A DNA stretch of 64,000 bases from Brugia malayi (GCF_000002995.4 NW_025062284.1:434001-498000); one strand, 5' to 3'. Numbered from the stretch's first letter, positions 37,173-49,795 are shown. Numbers and translations: made by a program. The notes: generated by a model not told the origin, from the sequence alone.

Positions 37173-37875
37173 TTTCCAAGAAATATTATTTGTCCGAGCA
37201 GAGCTACTGAAATCAAAAAATAAGAGTGAACAGCTGAATTCAAAGTGAAATAAAAAACTTTCCTTCACAAATTGTCAACTTCTGAGCACAATGCTATCAA
37301 CATGGCAGACATTAGAGTGTAAAAATAAGTCTTCCAAAGATGCACAAATTCTTCCAGTCCTTAGGGCATTTTTAAAATTCAATTACTTTCATTAACAGAC
37401 ATCAATTTAAAAATGCTGAAAATTAAGATTCACTGATTTTAAAAGCTATAAAATCGTCTTTCTGTACATATATCTTATCCTAATTTATTTTCAAATTTCG
37501 CTTCATGAATTCGGCAAAATTTACTTCCTTAAAATGAAACTATAAAAATTCTTCAGGCATCAATCAAAAGTATAAAATTCCACGACCTATAAATGTGGAA
37601 AGCAGCCAGAAGTTATGGCCACTGTAAGCGTAGAAGTAAAAGACTAGAATATATACTATAAATGAGTCAGCCAATTTATAGGTAAGTTTAGTAAAAAAAT
37701 TAATTGAAAATTCCGTTGCGAAGCGCTTATAGTCTTTTTTGTATTTCTTAGAGGTACGAATGCGCCGATTGTTTTAGCCTTTCAAATTCCTTGTAGCAAA
37801 TATGGCACAGAAAATAGAAAATTATTGCTTGCGAAGAAGTTTCTTAGTTAATTTCATTGGTTAAAGTGAAAGTAA

Positions 37876-39167
37876 ACTTTGATCGCAACACTGCATTTGG
37901 TCGCAACACTGCATTTGATCGCAACACTGCATTTGGTCGCAACACTGCATTTGATCGCAACACTGCATTTGATCGCAACACTGCATTTGGTTGCAACACT
38001 GCATTTGATCGTAATATTGCATTTGATCGCAACACTGCATTTGGTCGTAATATTGCATTTGGCCCAATACTGCATTTGGTCGCAACACTGCATTTGGTCT
38101 TTACACTGCATTTGGTCTTTACACTGCATTTGGTCGTAATATTGCATTTGATCGTAATATTGCATTTGGCCCAACACTGCATTTGATCGCAACACTGCAC
38201 TTGATCGTGCATTTGGTCGCAACGCTGCATTTGGTCGTAATGTCGCAATTGATCGTAATATTGCATTTGGTCGCAACGCTGCATTTGGTCGTAATATTGC
38301 ATTTGATCGTAATGTCGCAATTGATCGTAATATTGCATTTGGTCGCAACGCTGCATTTGGTCGTAATAGTCATAATACTGCATTTGATCGCAACGCTGTA
38401 TTTGATCGTAATATCGCAATTGATCGTAATATTGCATTTGGTCGCAACGCTGCATTTGGTCGTAATATTGCATTTGATCACAACGCTGCATTTGATCGTA
38501 ATAGTCATAATACTGCATTTGATCGCAACGCTGTAATTGATCGTAATATTCCATTTGGTCGTAATACTGCATTTGATCGCAACGCTGTAATTGATCGTAA
38601 TATTCCATTTCGTCGTAATATTGCATTTGGTCACAACACTGCACCTGATCGTAATATTGCATTTGATCGCAATACTACATTTGATCGTAATGTTGCATTT
38701 GACCGCAATGTTGCATCTGACCGCAATACTACATTTGACCGCAACGTTGCATCTGACCGCAATACTACATTTGACCGCAACGTTGCATCTGACCGCAACG
38801 TTGCATTTGACCACAACGTTGCATTTGACCGCAATACTACATTTGACCGCAACGTTGCATCTGACCGCAACGTTGCATTTGACCACAACGTTGCATTTGA
38901 CCGCAATACTACATTTGACCGCAACGTTGCATCTGACCGCAACGTTGCATTTGACCGCAATACTACATTTGACCGCAACGTTGCATTTGACCACAACGTT
39001 GCATTTGACCGCAATACTACATTTGACCGCAACGTTGCATTTGACCACAACGTTGCATTTGACCGCAATACTACATTTGACCGCAACGTTGCATCTGACC
39101 GCAACGTTGCATTTGACCACAACGTTGCATTTGACCGCAATACTATATTTGATCGCAACACTGCAGA
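37876..39167. repeat. 18-bp satellite array, about 70 copies (copy 1)
   Basis: Units of TGCATTTGATCGCAACAC (18 bp). The array has blocks: CTGCATTTGGTCGCAACA (37880-38200), a mixed middle with TCGTAATATTGCAATTGATC (38200-38640), and a distal block of TTGCATTTGACCGCAACG/TACTACATTTGACCGCAA with a higher-order period (38690-39150). Long frames on both strands arise because the unit has no stop in five of six frames. Confidence 0.96.
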
Positions 39168-39469
39168 AACATGATCGTTTTCCAATATTATAAGGTTTCT
39201 CGATATTGATATTTCTCTCGAAATCATGCTGTACGGCTGCTTCCCAACGATACTTCCAACTGTCTTCGCAATTGTCCCCAAGCATTCTCAACGTGAAATA
39301 CTTCTAGCATCGTTGCAATCATTGTTGCATGAATGGATGGAACAGAGATTCTGATTATCTTTAATATTCCAAAATAAATTTCGATTTATTCAAATTTGTC
39401 CATTTCATGCAACGAATAAAATTTGTTGCTTGTTTTTAATTTCTTTCTCATGAAATAAGGTAAGATTTA

Positions 39470-39680
39470 CAGGACGATTTCTCGGGTTGCATTGAAGTTG
39501 GTTGATTTCTCGCGTTGCACTGAGATTAATCTTGATTTCTCGAGTTGCATTGCGATTAATCTTGATTTCTCGGATTGCATTGAGGTTGATTTCTCGGGTT
39601 GCATTGAGGTTGGTTGATTTCTCGCGTTGCAGTGAGATTAATCTTGATTTCTCGAGTTGCAATAAGATTGATCCCTCAAT
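39470..39680. repeat. Degenerate repeat of TTGATTTCTCG(G/C)GTTGCATTGAG
   Basis: About seven units of 27-33 bp with the core GATTTCTCGNGTTGCATTGA. The frame is open on both strands from the repeat only. Confidence 0.85.
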
Positions 39681-41220
39681 ACCGCTTACCTCTATTGGTG
39701 CTACCAGTAGCACCTCAAGTTTTTCTATCATCTTGTAGAGCAGCCGTGTCATTCTTCAGGTAGAACTTCCCACTCTTCTCTTTATTCCGGTTCCCGAAAT
39801 ACCAATTCCTTTTTCCATTTCTTCTTCATTTCATTCTTCCTTCATTTTCTGCTAAATATTTCACTCTTCGTATGCCATTGACCAAGAAAAAGTGTGCTAG
39901 CAGTTTTTTTTTTTTTTGTGCTGAAAAAACATACAATTATTATTCTTTTCGCTGTTTAGTTTAAAACTTCAAAATTTTATTACTAATAAATTTTAAATAA
40001 ATTTAAAATTTAAAAAAAGAAATAAGAAAACATTTTTTGAATTTTTTCCATACTAAAATTACACAGCAGTAAAGATAATGAAATTAGTTAGTGAGAAATA
40101 TATTTTTTAAAAAGATCAACTAAAACCAAATAATATTTCTGCCAAAGTAAATTTTCATTTATTAGTTTGAAATTGAAAAGAGAAATTAGTGACAGAGAGA
40201 AGAGGTAAGAAATATTTAAATTTTGCAATAGAAGTTTGCTAGTAATTTAATAGTAAAAGTAAACAAATAGTATCATTTGAAGTTAACAGTAAAATTATAC
40301 AAAGTGCTAATTAATTAGCTAATGAGAAATCAATAAAATCTCAATTCGTCCACTTTCTCTTTTCCTTCCTTCTCCGTGATACTAAACTCAAACTAACCGT
40401 TCTGTTTACTGTTTACAATACATTCCTGTTTCAATCATAAATTTTTATAGTCATTGTAAATTAATGAAGTAATTGCGTGTAATAGTGATTCATTCTTAAA
40501 TTTAAATTAATTATGTTTAAACTTTTTTTAAATCAAATATTCGATAATTATTAGTTTAGTTCATTCGCTTATGATAAATATTACTCATATCACGCTGGAA
40601 TAATATCAATATAGAAAACTTAATCTTAATAAAAATTTTAAAGTCAGAATCATGCGAGAAAAAAGAAAAAAAAGCATATCATCCATTCTAACAAAGAGTA
40701 CTTTGGAGAAATTTCCAGGTAGGTGCAGAGCTACTATTGACCTACCCAAGAACTTATTTTAAATGATATAACTTAAGGATACAATCTACTCTATTTTCCA
40801 GGTTTTTTTTTTTTTTTTTTCTGTTAAAGAGAGTTTACCTTAAACTTAGTATATCTTCTGTGCTTACCCTTCTTGCCGGGGAATTATGGAAAATCCTACC
40901 CAAAAATCCAGGACAAGGGATTTGTCTATTATAAAATGCTTTCTTCTGTATAAAAAAAATGGTATAAAATTTCCAGGTAAGTGCAGAATCGTTAACTTTT
41001 GAAGAGAATATATATTAAGTTTAGGGTAAACTCTACATATCTCAGTATCTTTTTCCTCACGTTATCAAAGTTTATTTACTTATTTTCCCCTCTGTAAAAG
41101 TTGCCTTTTCTTTTAGTGGGTTACTTTGTCCCACACTTTTCTAACATGACTTTTGCGCATTATCACTTACATTAGTTATGATGTTCAATTAGGATTGTCT
41201 TAGCATCAAAATTCAAACAT
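39681..41220. other. Intergenic stretch with a possible inverted-repeat element
   Basis: Mostly AT-rich and gene-free. At 40826-40853 GAGTTTACCTTAAACTTAGTATAT has a near-exact reverse complement at 41009-41035. Just outside and inside these, AAATTTCCAGGTARGTGCAGA occurs twice in direct orientation (about 40709 and 40970). This may be a small degraded transposon. Nothing else recognised. Confidence 0.4.
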
Positions 41221-41227
41221 CACAAAA

Positions 41228-41612
41228 TATGCCTAAAGCAAAGAGAGTTGGCCAAGGCATGCAAGCAAAGAGAACTGGCCAAAGCATGCAAGCAAAGAGA
41301 GTTGGCCAAGGCATGCAAGCAAAGAGAAATGGCCAAGGCATGCAAGCAAAGAGAACTGGCCAAGGCATGCAAGCAAAGAGAGTTGGCCAAGGCATGCAAG
41401 CAAAGAGAACTGACCAAGGCATGCAAGCAAAGAAAGTTGGCCAAAGCATGCAAGCAAAGAAAGTTGGCCAAGGCATGCAAGCAAAGAGAACTGGCCAAGG
41501 CATGCAAGCAAAGAAAGTTGGCCAAAGCATGCAAGCAAAGAAAGTTGGCCAAAGCATGCAAGCAAAGAAAGTTGGCCAAGGCATGCAAGCAAAGAGAACT
41601 GGCCAAAGCATT
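41228..41612. repeat. 27-bp tandem repeat, about 14 copies
   Basis: Unit GTTGGCCAAGGCATGCAAGC then AAAGAGA (27 bp), with GTTGG/ACTGG and AAGGC/AAAGC variants. Each unit has palindromes TGGCCA and GCATGC. It is less AT-rich than anything around it and open in most frames, for example as a nine-residue KRVGQGMQA repeat. With no start context, splice sites or non-repeat coding sequence, it is not called as a gene. Confidence 0.93.
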
Positions 41613-42519
41613 CTACCAATTATTGCGCAAAAAAATACCTAAAGCAAAGAAAGAGCGAAGTTAGGTACTGTTATACTTTTTTTCAACTTTTTCCAAATTT
41701 TTATTTATAAAAGAAAATTGCAATTAGTTACTGTTAATTTGCAATTAAATAATATTAGTTTTAATTTAAAAATTGATTATTTCCGTTCATTTTTTCTATG
41801 ATTAAAATTGATTAATATCAATAAGAAAACAATTCCAAGCAAATTTGTTATTTTTTTTTTTTTTTTTTTTTTTTACATTTGACTTTTTAATATCTAAAAA
41901 TTTAAATCTTAATATCGGTAATTCTCTTAATAAACATTGGAATTATTTATATGTGTTGAATACATGTTTGCTAGTAATTTAATATTAAAGGTAAACAAAT
42001 TGTATTAAAAAAGTTTTTAAAATTAAATCCAAATTCGTTAAATTAAAGAAAAATTTGCTAAGAATTTGAATTATTTCGATTAATTTTTGCATTAGCATTA
42101 AATATTTTTTTCATTCAAAGAGATGTTACTGCTTTTTTTTATACTTATTTAAGATTTTTTAAGAGAAGTACTTTTTCCTTTTCTTAAAATCTTTTCTTTA
42201 TTTTATCGTAAATAATTTCTTCAAATTTTGATATTCTTTAAATCAATCTATGATTGTTCAGTAGTTTTTTTCAGGAGAACAAAAGAAGTAAACGAATAAA
42301 TTGCTATCAAAAATATTTAAAGTTAAATCACAAAATGTTCCATTTAATCATAACAATATCAAATATCGATGTTGTTGCTATTCTGTTCATATTAAAGTAA
42401 ATGCATTTCTATCAAATTTAAAAAAGAAAAAAAAAGGGAATTAAAATTTCTTTTGAACATGAAAAAATGAGATTTAATGCAAAGATGAATACAATAACTT
42501 TTGAGCATATTATAAATTA

Positions 42520-42975
42520 GTAACAATTATAGTTTATAACCATAATAATAGATGATAATAATAATAACAGTGATAAATAATAATGACAATAATAATAACA
42601 GTGATAAATAATAGTGATAATACTAGTAGCAATTATAAATAATAATGATAATACTAGTAACAATGATAAATAATAATAATAATAACAATAACAATGATGA
42701 ATAATAATGATAATGCTAGTAACAATGATAAATAATAATGACAATAATAATAACAGTGATAAATAATAGTGATAATACTAGTAGCAATTATAAATAATAA
42801 TGATAATACTAGTAACAATGATAAATAATAATAACATTGATAAATAATAGTGATAATACTAGTAGCAATTATAAATAATGATGATAATACTAGTAACAAT
42901 GATAAATAATAATAATAACAATGATAAATAATAGTGATAATACTAGTAACAATGATAAATATATTGATAATAAAC
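42520..42975. repeat. Degenerate GATAATAATA/ACTAGTAACAATGATAAAT repeat
   Basis: Low-complexity array of (GATAATACTAGTAACAATGATAAATAAT)-like units mixed with (AAT)n. A higher-order segment of about 150 bp recurs (42585-42670 and 42745-42830). Confidence 0.88.
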
Positions 42976-43463
42976 GATGATTTGCATTTCTCAGCAGGGT
43001 GCATTTGCAATTGCAATAATTTCATCGTTTTTGATCATCAGCAATTTGATTCTAAAAGCATTTGCATTGTCAAATATTGGATGGAATTGGGAATAACTGA
43101 TACTATCTGTTGTTTTATTATTATTTTACGGAATTATCGTCGAGAAAACAGCACTGTTACAACCATTTGTGGTTTTTAATGTTTTTTTAAAAAAAAAATG
43201 CATTTTTAGAATTAAATGACAAATTTTTTTAAATAAAACATAAAATTTTATGTTTTATTAAATTAATAATATTTTAATTAAATTAAAATATTAAATTAAT
43301 AAAAATTATTTTTCTTTTTAGTATAAGAAAAAAATGGAATGAAATTTGTAAAATTAAAAGAAATGTAAAATTTTTTTTTTTAATATTTGAATTTGTAAAT
43401 TGATAATAAAATGAAAGTATATGAAACAAATACCTTCCAAATGTTTTTTTTTTTTTTTTTTAG
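42976..43463. other. Short gene-free stretch upstream of the collagen exon
   Basis: 43000-43180 is less AT-rich than its surroundings and open on the plus strand to a TAA near 43179. No splice-site pair or recognisable family supports an exon. The rest is AT-rich with T runs. The missing collagen start exon could lie here; ATGAAAGTATATGAAACAAA at 43411 is a candidate, but only a 20-base T run separates it from the next exon. Confidence 0.35.
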
Positions 43464-43624
43464 ATACTAACAATTTCATTTCTTATATTATTATCAATTT
43501 TCTTTATCAGTGCTATTTATGATTCACACTCGTACGCTGCAGAATACGTGGAATTAGCTATAAGTGATCGAATGCAACGTATTGCATCAATAATATCTAT
43601 ACCTCAGGAAAATGGTACATATCT

Positions 43625-43940
43625 TAATTTCAGTTATTTATCATGATATGATAGTGATAGTGATAAAGACTAAAGAGTGATCAAAAGTAAGCTTATTTTA
43701 ATTTCAACTATTTATCATAATATCATATCATGTGATAGTGATAAAGACTAAAGAGTGATCAAAAGTAAGCTTATCTTAATTTCAACTATTTATCATTATA
43801 TCATATCATGTGATAGTGATAGTGATAAAGACTAAAGAGTGATCAAAAGTAAGCTTATCTTAATTTCAACTATTTATCATAATATCATATCATGTGATAG
43901 TGATAGTGATAAAGACTAAAGAGTGATCAAAAGTAAGTCA
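43625..43940. repeat. Approx. 80-87 bp tandem repeat, 4 copies
   Basis: Units containing TTTATCATAATATCATATCA, TGTGATAGTGATAAAGACTA and AAGAGTGATCAAAAGTAAGC. Length varies with the number of GATAGT repeats. They lie in collagen intron 1. Confidence 0.9.
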
Positions 43941-44057
43941 AGCATAAATTAGTGATAATGCTAATATCTGTCTAAGAATTAAAGGTTAATCTCGTGAATG
44001 ATACAAAATATATAGTTTAAATTTTAACTTAAATTAGTTATTAATAACTTTACTAAC

Positions 44058-44245
44058 CTTATCACATATGATTAGTTTCTTATCAGATAATAATAATAAT
44101 CTTATCACATATGATTAGTTTCTTATCAGATAATAATAATAATCTTATCACATATGATTAGTTTCTTATCAGATAATAATAATAATCTTATCACATATGA
44201 TTAGTTTCTTATCAGATAATAATAATAACCTTATGAGATGTAATT
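44058..44245. repeat. 43-bp tandem repeat, 4 copies
   Basis: Unit CTTATCACATATGATTAGTT then TCTTATCAGATAATAATAATAAT, repeated exactly three times plus a diverged fourth. Intronic. Confidence 0.92.
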
Positions 44246-44594
44246 AATTTCTTATCAGATTTGTTACAAAAATTTGTTCACCTGTATGTGACATAAAAAG
44301 TAATAATAGTACTGATTATTATATTTAAATTTTTTTTTAATATTTAAATTTATATTTTTATTTTTAAATTTATATTTAAATGATCAATCAATGCTAACAG
44401 ATATTACATTTCTTCATATCATTGTATGTATTTTAATAGAAAAAAAGTAAATTTATTCTGCAGAATTCGTTTTTTTTTTTTTTTTAAAATTCTCGAAAAT
44501 ATGTAAAAATCTGAAAAAATATTTGTGATAATATAAAAAATTCTCTGTGAAATAACGTTTAATATTTAGAAAATTTGATGTAGGAGGAAAATGT

Positions 44595-44770
44595 TTCTTT
44601 AAAATATAATTTATTATAGAGCATTTAAATTGAAATTTTTTGAAACAAATTTTTGAATGAATTTAAACAATTAATTTAATTAGATTTAATATTTGCAAGT
44701 TTGATATAATTTATTATAAAGCATTTAAATTGAAAATTTTTGAAACAAATTTTCGAATGAATTTTTTTTT
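44595..44770. repeat. Tandem duplication of an AT-rich segment
   Basis: ATATAATTTATTATAGAGCA...TTTTTGAATGAATTT occurs twice, about 105 bp apart, with a few mismatches. Confidence 0.75.
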
Positions 44771-45484
44771 GAATCAAAAAAAATTAATTTAATTAAAATG
44801 ATTTGATAAAAATAAAAAGATTACAGTTTTTATTACTCTGTCAATCTTTACAACAGTAAATGTTATCCATCATAGCATTGATCTACACTGTTGGTTTATG
44901 ATTATTATCGTTCGATGTGCAAAATGTTTTTCTTTTTATTTACAAAAAAAAAAAAAGTTTGTCTAAAATTGAAATTTGATTATTTTTTAAAAAAGTTAGA
45001 ATTAAAATTTGATTATTTTTAAAACAATTCCAGTGCGTCTAATAATTCAATAATAAAAAAAATAATTTCAATATGTCTAATAATTTATAAAATTAACAAA
45101 AATTAAAATGCATATTTTTTTTTAGCAAAGTGTTATGAGAAAATGCAGTACAGAATGATTTATGGATTCAAATTTTTCTGATCAAAATATACAATCAGAA
45201 TAAAAAATACAATTATTCGTATATATTTTATTTATACTTTAGTATATATATATACCTAGTTAAGTATTATTGGATGTTTTGAAAATTTAAATTAAGTTTA
45301 AATTAATGTCATTAGTAGAAGAAATAATCATCAAATTAATGTTTGGTGACAAATTGGTGACAGCTTGATAACTTTAACATTTTTTTGTTTGCATTAATCT
45401 TTTGCAATCAGAATGTTAGCAGTATAGAAATTTGCCTAAAATTAAATTAAATTGTTTAATTAATTTTGTAAATTTCTTTTTTGT

Positions 45485-46885
45485 TTACATTTGTGTTTTG
45501 TTCATTGACTTATTAATATTAATATCATTGTAATTATTATCATTATCATTATTATCATCATAATTATCGTCAGTATCACTCCACAATTCCAATTTCTGCT
45601 CATTGATATTCTCGTCACTACTTGAGGAAGATTCTAAAATAAAAATTTCTTTGTTTACTTATTGAAAAATATTACTGATTAAAGATATAATTAAAATAAA
45701 CAAAAAATTATTTAATCATTTCTTTACTTAGATTAATTATTTTCTACCTGTTTTCTCCAAAAATTTCCATTGTTATTTTTGCAAAATTTTTATTTCATAA
45801 ACAAAATGTCATTTCAATTCATTCTATTATTTGTAAAGCAAATTAATTAATTAATTAATTAGTTAATTAACCAAAATGCATTAGAAGTCGTCGCTTTTGC
45901 ATAGCATTAAGTAAGATATTTCCAATATTAATTGCTTTTTCCGTTTCTAACTTTGTTTCTTTTTCATTTATATTATTTTCTTCCTGTATAACTCATAAAT
46001 ATATAAAAAATATTAGCAAAAAAAAAAAAAAAATTTTTTTAAAATAGGAAAAAAATTTTTTTCTAAATAATTTATAAAAATAATATATAGATAAATAACA
46101 ATATGAAAAGAGAGAAAATGTAAAAAAAAAAAGATAGAAATAGAAATTATTTATATTTTTTTTGAAAAAAAAAAAAAAAAATTTAAACAAATTTATCAAA
46201 ATGATTACTTTTTTCTCGCATGCTTTATCATAAAGCATTTTAGCGCATTGTTTATGATCATTTGGTATTACGTGGCGCAATTGTACTCCATTACGAATCT
46301 CCTACAACAGTTAAAGTATTTTATGATAATTTTTTTAATTTATTTAATTTAAAATTGCTAGTTTTTTTCTTGTTTTTGTTTTAAAAATTTTTTTTCTTAC
46401 TATGTAAAAATTTCTCTTTCATAGTTTTTTTCTTTTTTTTTACGTCAGATTACGTTTTTTTTACGTCAGATTACGCCATCAACGCTTTAAAAGTATGCTT
46501 TTCTAGAAGAGAATAATTCTGCAAAGTTATTTTGAAGAATTATTAACATACTGTAACTATCATATATCACTAATTGCACTGATTATTTTAACAAATGAAA
46601 AAATTAAAAAAAAAAATTCAACTTATCATTATTATTTCTAATTTACTAGTGTATGATAAGCTGATAGTTTGCTTATCAGTCATTTTAAAGTGGCATATTC
46701 AAATTGCTTCCTTATCACTAGTATTTCTCGAAAGTTAACACATTAACACTTACAGCTAACAGTTTATCACTTTGATATTGATCAGTGCAACGAGCAGATG
46801 ACAACGGTGACAGTGAATCGTTTGTTGGATCTTCCTGTTGTATCACTGATGGAAGTAATTCATTGACGTGTTGTTGCCCTTTGAC
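45485..46885 (-). CDS. WH2-central-acidic (WCA) module of an actin nucleation-promoting factor, 3' exons
   Basis: C-terminal part of a WASP-superfamily-type protein that would bind G-actin and activate Arp2/3. Exons (minus): 46885-46754, 46301-46209, 45983-45872 and 45633-45485 (TAA at 45487-45485); phases agree and give 161 residues. WH2 motif: SDKLLAEIRNGVQLRHV, split by an intron (LL.EIR.G..LR.V). Central-type helix: INIGNILLNAMQKRRLLMHF. Acidic tail: SSSSSDEN followed by LELWSDTDDNYDD, with the single Trp typical of Arp2/3-binding acidic regions; it then ends in an Asn/Asp-rich stretch. The first exon shown starts at a CAG acceptor in phase 0 with no Met, so the gene extends upstream. The coiled-coil exons at 61987-60356 are phase-compatible. 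The gene lies inside intron 1 of the opposite-strand collagen pseudogene. Confidence 0.6.
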
Positions 46886-47044
46886 CTGTTTCTGCATAAC
46901 CGGAATATTTTAATCCTGTTATCCGGAAAGACACGGAATATGAGCAGAAAATATGGTAATATTTTTGAAGTAGTATCAATTCCAATGATTATATTACTGA
47001 AAAAATTTTTTCTTTTTTTCCTTCCTTTTTCTTCTTGTTTTGGT

Positions 47045-48150
47045 AACAATTATAAAACTTTAGTGATAATCAATAATCAGATTTCCTATTACAATTTCTT
47101 ATATAAGTTCCAAATATTGTAGTAGTATCTGGTGACAATTATAAAGTTTTAGTGATAATCAATAATCAAAATTTCTATTATAAGTTCCAAATATAGATAA
47201 TCAACAATCAAATTTCTCATTATAAGTTCCAAATATAGATAATCAATAATCAAAATTCCTATTATAAGATATAGATAATCAATAATCAAATTTCCTATTA
47301 TAAGTTCCAAATATAGATAATCAATAATCAAATTTCCTATTATAAGTTCCAAATATAGATAATCAATAATCAAATTTCTTATTATAATTCCAAATATAGA
47401 TAATCAACAATCAAATTTCTCATTATAAGTTCCAAATATAGATAATCAATAATCAAAATTCCTAGACAATTATAAAACTTTAGTGATAATCAATAATCAG
47501 ATTTCCTATTACAATTTCTTATATAAGTTCCAAATATTGTAGTAGTATCTGGTGACAATTATAAAGTTTTAGTGATAATCAATAATCAAAATTTCTATTA
47601 TAAGTTCCAAATATAGATAATCAACAATCAAATTTCTCATTATAAGTTCCAAATATAGATAATCAATAATCAAAATTCCTATTATAAGATATAGATAATC
47701 AATAATCAAATTTCCTATTATAAGTTCCAAATATAGATAATCAATAATCAAATTTCCTATTATAAGTTCCAAATATAGATAATCAATAATCAAATTTCTT
47801 ATTATAATTCCAAATATAGATAATCAACAATCAAATTTCTCATTATAAGTTCCAAATATAGATAATCAATAATCAAAATTCCTATTATAAGATATAGATA
47901 ATCAATAATCAAATTTCCTATTATAAGTTCCAAATATAGATAATCAATAATCAAATTTCCTATTATAAGTTCCAAATATAGATAATCAACAATCAAATTT
48001 CTTATTATAAGTTCCAAATATAGATAATCAATAATCAAAATTTCCTATTATAAGTTTCAAATATATAATAAATAATCAAATTTCCTACTATAAGTTCCAA
48101 ATATAAATAATCAATAATCAAATTTCCTATTATAATTGTAATAGCAATAT
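47045..48150. repeat. 41-bp minisatellite with a 421-bp higher-order duplication
   Basis: Units of ATAATCAATAATCAAATTTC then CTATTATAAGTTCCAAATATAG. The block 47045-47465, from GACAATTATAAAACTTTAGT (first copy reads GGTAACAATTATAAAACTTT) to AATCAAAATTCCT, repeats almost perfectly at 47466-47886. A third partial series follows. Minus frames encode a repeated IIDYLYLELIIGNL from the array only. Confidence 0.95.
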
Positions 48151-49339
48151 TATTTCTTCATTTTTTATTCATTTTTTCAAAAATTTTTTGCTAATAACAT
48201 TTAATTAAACCTTTTGCTTATTTCATATGGTAAAGACACAAATTACCGTTTCCTATTGTAATAGTTAAACAAAATAACCATGAAACTTTTTTTTTTTTTA
48301 ATTTATTTAAATATCAAATTTCAAATTTGCATAAAGTTTTATAATTGTTTGAATTTCTTCTTAAAAAAAATTAAAATTTTGCTTATATGTTCAAAAAACA
48401 CTTCTAATACTGAAAGGTTTCAGACAAAAATTTTTAAATAATTAATATATGCTAAGAGAATTTAACTGATAATCAATGTATTATTATTATTTATAAACCA
48501 TTTTATGACAACAATTCTAAGCTTCCATCAAGTCATAGTAGATCTATTAGAAATAAATTAAGAATTAAATGATAAATTTAGGGAAAATGCAAACTTAGAT
48601 ATTTCATTGGAACCAGAATTTGGTTCACACAAGAATTTTTTATAATTTAATTTTTTTAATATTTAATATTTAAATAAATCATTTAAATCATTTTTTTTCT
48701 TTTGATTTTATCTACTTTGTTGCAAAATGTAGTGCATCAAATTAAAAAAGGAATTTCAAGCATGATTTATCCTGCAGGACCACCAGGAAATAGAGGAGAA
48801 AAAGGAGAACCAGGATACCTGGTGAACCAGATCATCACGGCATACCTGGAAGACCAGGTAAAGGAGGTAGGATAGGCGATTCCGAAGCACCTGGACTTTT
48901 CTGATGAGGAAGGTGAGCCTAGCATTAAGGTACATTTCATTCTGCTATAAAAAAAAAATAAAAAGTAATTTGATTGATGTCTGAAAGGACAAAGATTAAG
49001 TTTTAATTTTTTTTTTTAATCTTTACTTAGCTATAAAATACTGCAATTGGATTATAATCAGATCAGTGATAATGTTGGAATGAAACTAAATAAAATACAA
49101 ATTAATAAAAAGTTAGAAAGAAATTTTTGCTGGCACAATTAAACAATAAGAACCACAAAGAAATAAAAATCGTAGTGGAAAATAAATAATACGAAGAGAT
49201 CGATGCACTACCGAACAATATAATGCATATTTGTAAATTAAAAAAAAAAGTAAAGTAAAGTCATTAAGTTATTACTTATATATTATGAGTCTACCTGGTG
49301 ATGATACAATCGTGGAAGAGGAATCAAAGGTCTACCAGG

Positions 49340-49795
49340 ATCACAAGGACCTGATGGATCCAAAGGTTCATCAGGACCAGATATGATTCCATCTAGCAAT
49401 TTCGGGCCACCAGGATCACAAGGACCTCGTGGATCCAAAGGTTCGCCAGGACCAGATAGGATTCCATCTAGCAATTTCGGGCCACCAGGATCACAAGGAC
49501 TTCGTGGATCCAAAGGTTCACCAGGACCAGATAGGATTCCATCTAGCAATTTCGGGCCACCAGGATCACAAGGACTTCGTGGATCCAAAGGTTCACCAGG
49601 ACCAGATAGGATTCCATCTAGCAATTTCGGGCCACCAGGATCACAAGGACCTCGTGGATCCAAAGGTTCGCCAGGACCAGATAGGATTCCATCTAGCAAT
49701 TTCGGGCCACCAAGATCACAAGGGCTTCGTGGACCCAAAGGTTCACCAGGACCAGATATGATTCCATCTAGCAATTTCGGGCCACCAGCATCTCC
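49340..49795. repeat. 75-bp intragenic repeat of the collagen triple-helix exon, 6 copies
   Basis: Six units of 75 bp encode six Gly-X-Y triplets (GPPGSQGLRGSKGSPGPD) and a seven-residue interruption (RIPSSNF). The interruption breaks the triplet register in every copy. Nucleotide identity among copies is very high, so the expansion is recent. It also reads open on the minus strand as a Gly/Pro-rich string, which is an artefact of the symmetrical codon content. Confidence 0.9.

Larger units (their letters stand above)
36495..39167 (+). mobile_element. Composite dispersed repeat, copy 1
   Basis: Shares its architecture and sequence with copies at 54418-57800 and 62041-64000+. In order it holds a segment reading AGCAYGCAGTTAATCAAATT (36580-36602), an array of AAACAATAAGCAACTAT-type units (36625-37170), a conserved core (37170-37875: TCCAAGAAATATTATTTGTC, ATGGCAGACATTAGAGTGTA, AGCGCTTATAGTCTTTTT, TTTCATTGGTTAAAGTGAAA) and an 18-bp satellite. 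This copy has an extra core segment (about 37375-37580) absent from the others and a more diverged 18-bp array. No transposase, reverse transcriptase or clear terminal repeats are seen, so 'mobile' is inferred from multiple copies. Confidence 0.6.

Noticed and set aside
36751..37243. Leu/Tyr/Cys-rich membrane-like open frames on the minus strand
   Set aside because: Translation of the AAACAATAAGCA array and of the poly-A run as Phe/Leu. No gene structure.
37844..39291. Long open frames on both strands over the first 18-bp array, one with a non-repeat start
   Set aside because: Same repeat artefact. The non-repeat start (MRMLGDNCEDSWKYRWEAAV) has no splice or promoter support and no recognised family.
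41213..41664. Open frames in five frames over the 27-bp array, including a KRVGQGMQA repeat
   Set aside because: The unit length is a multiple of three without stops. There is no flanking coding sequence or splice structure.
49283..49774. Minus-strand Gly/Pro-rich open frame over the collagen repeat
   Set aside because: Mirror reading of the plus-strand Gly-X-Y exon. The plus strand has the family-specific ends and donor.
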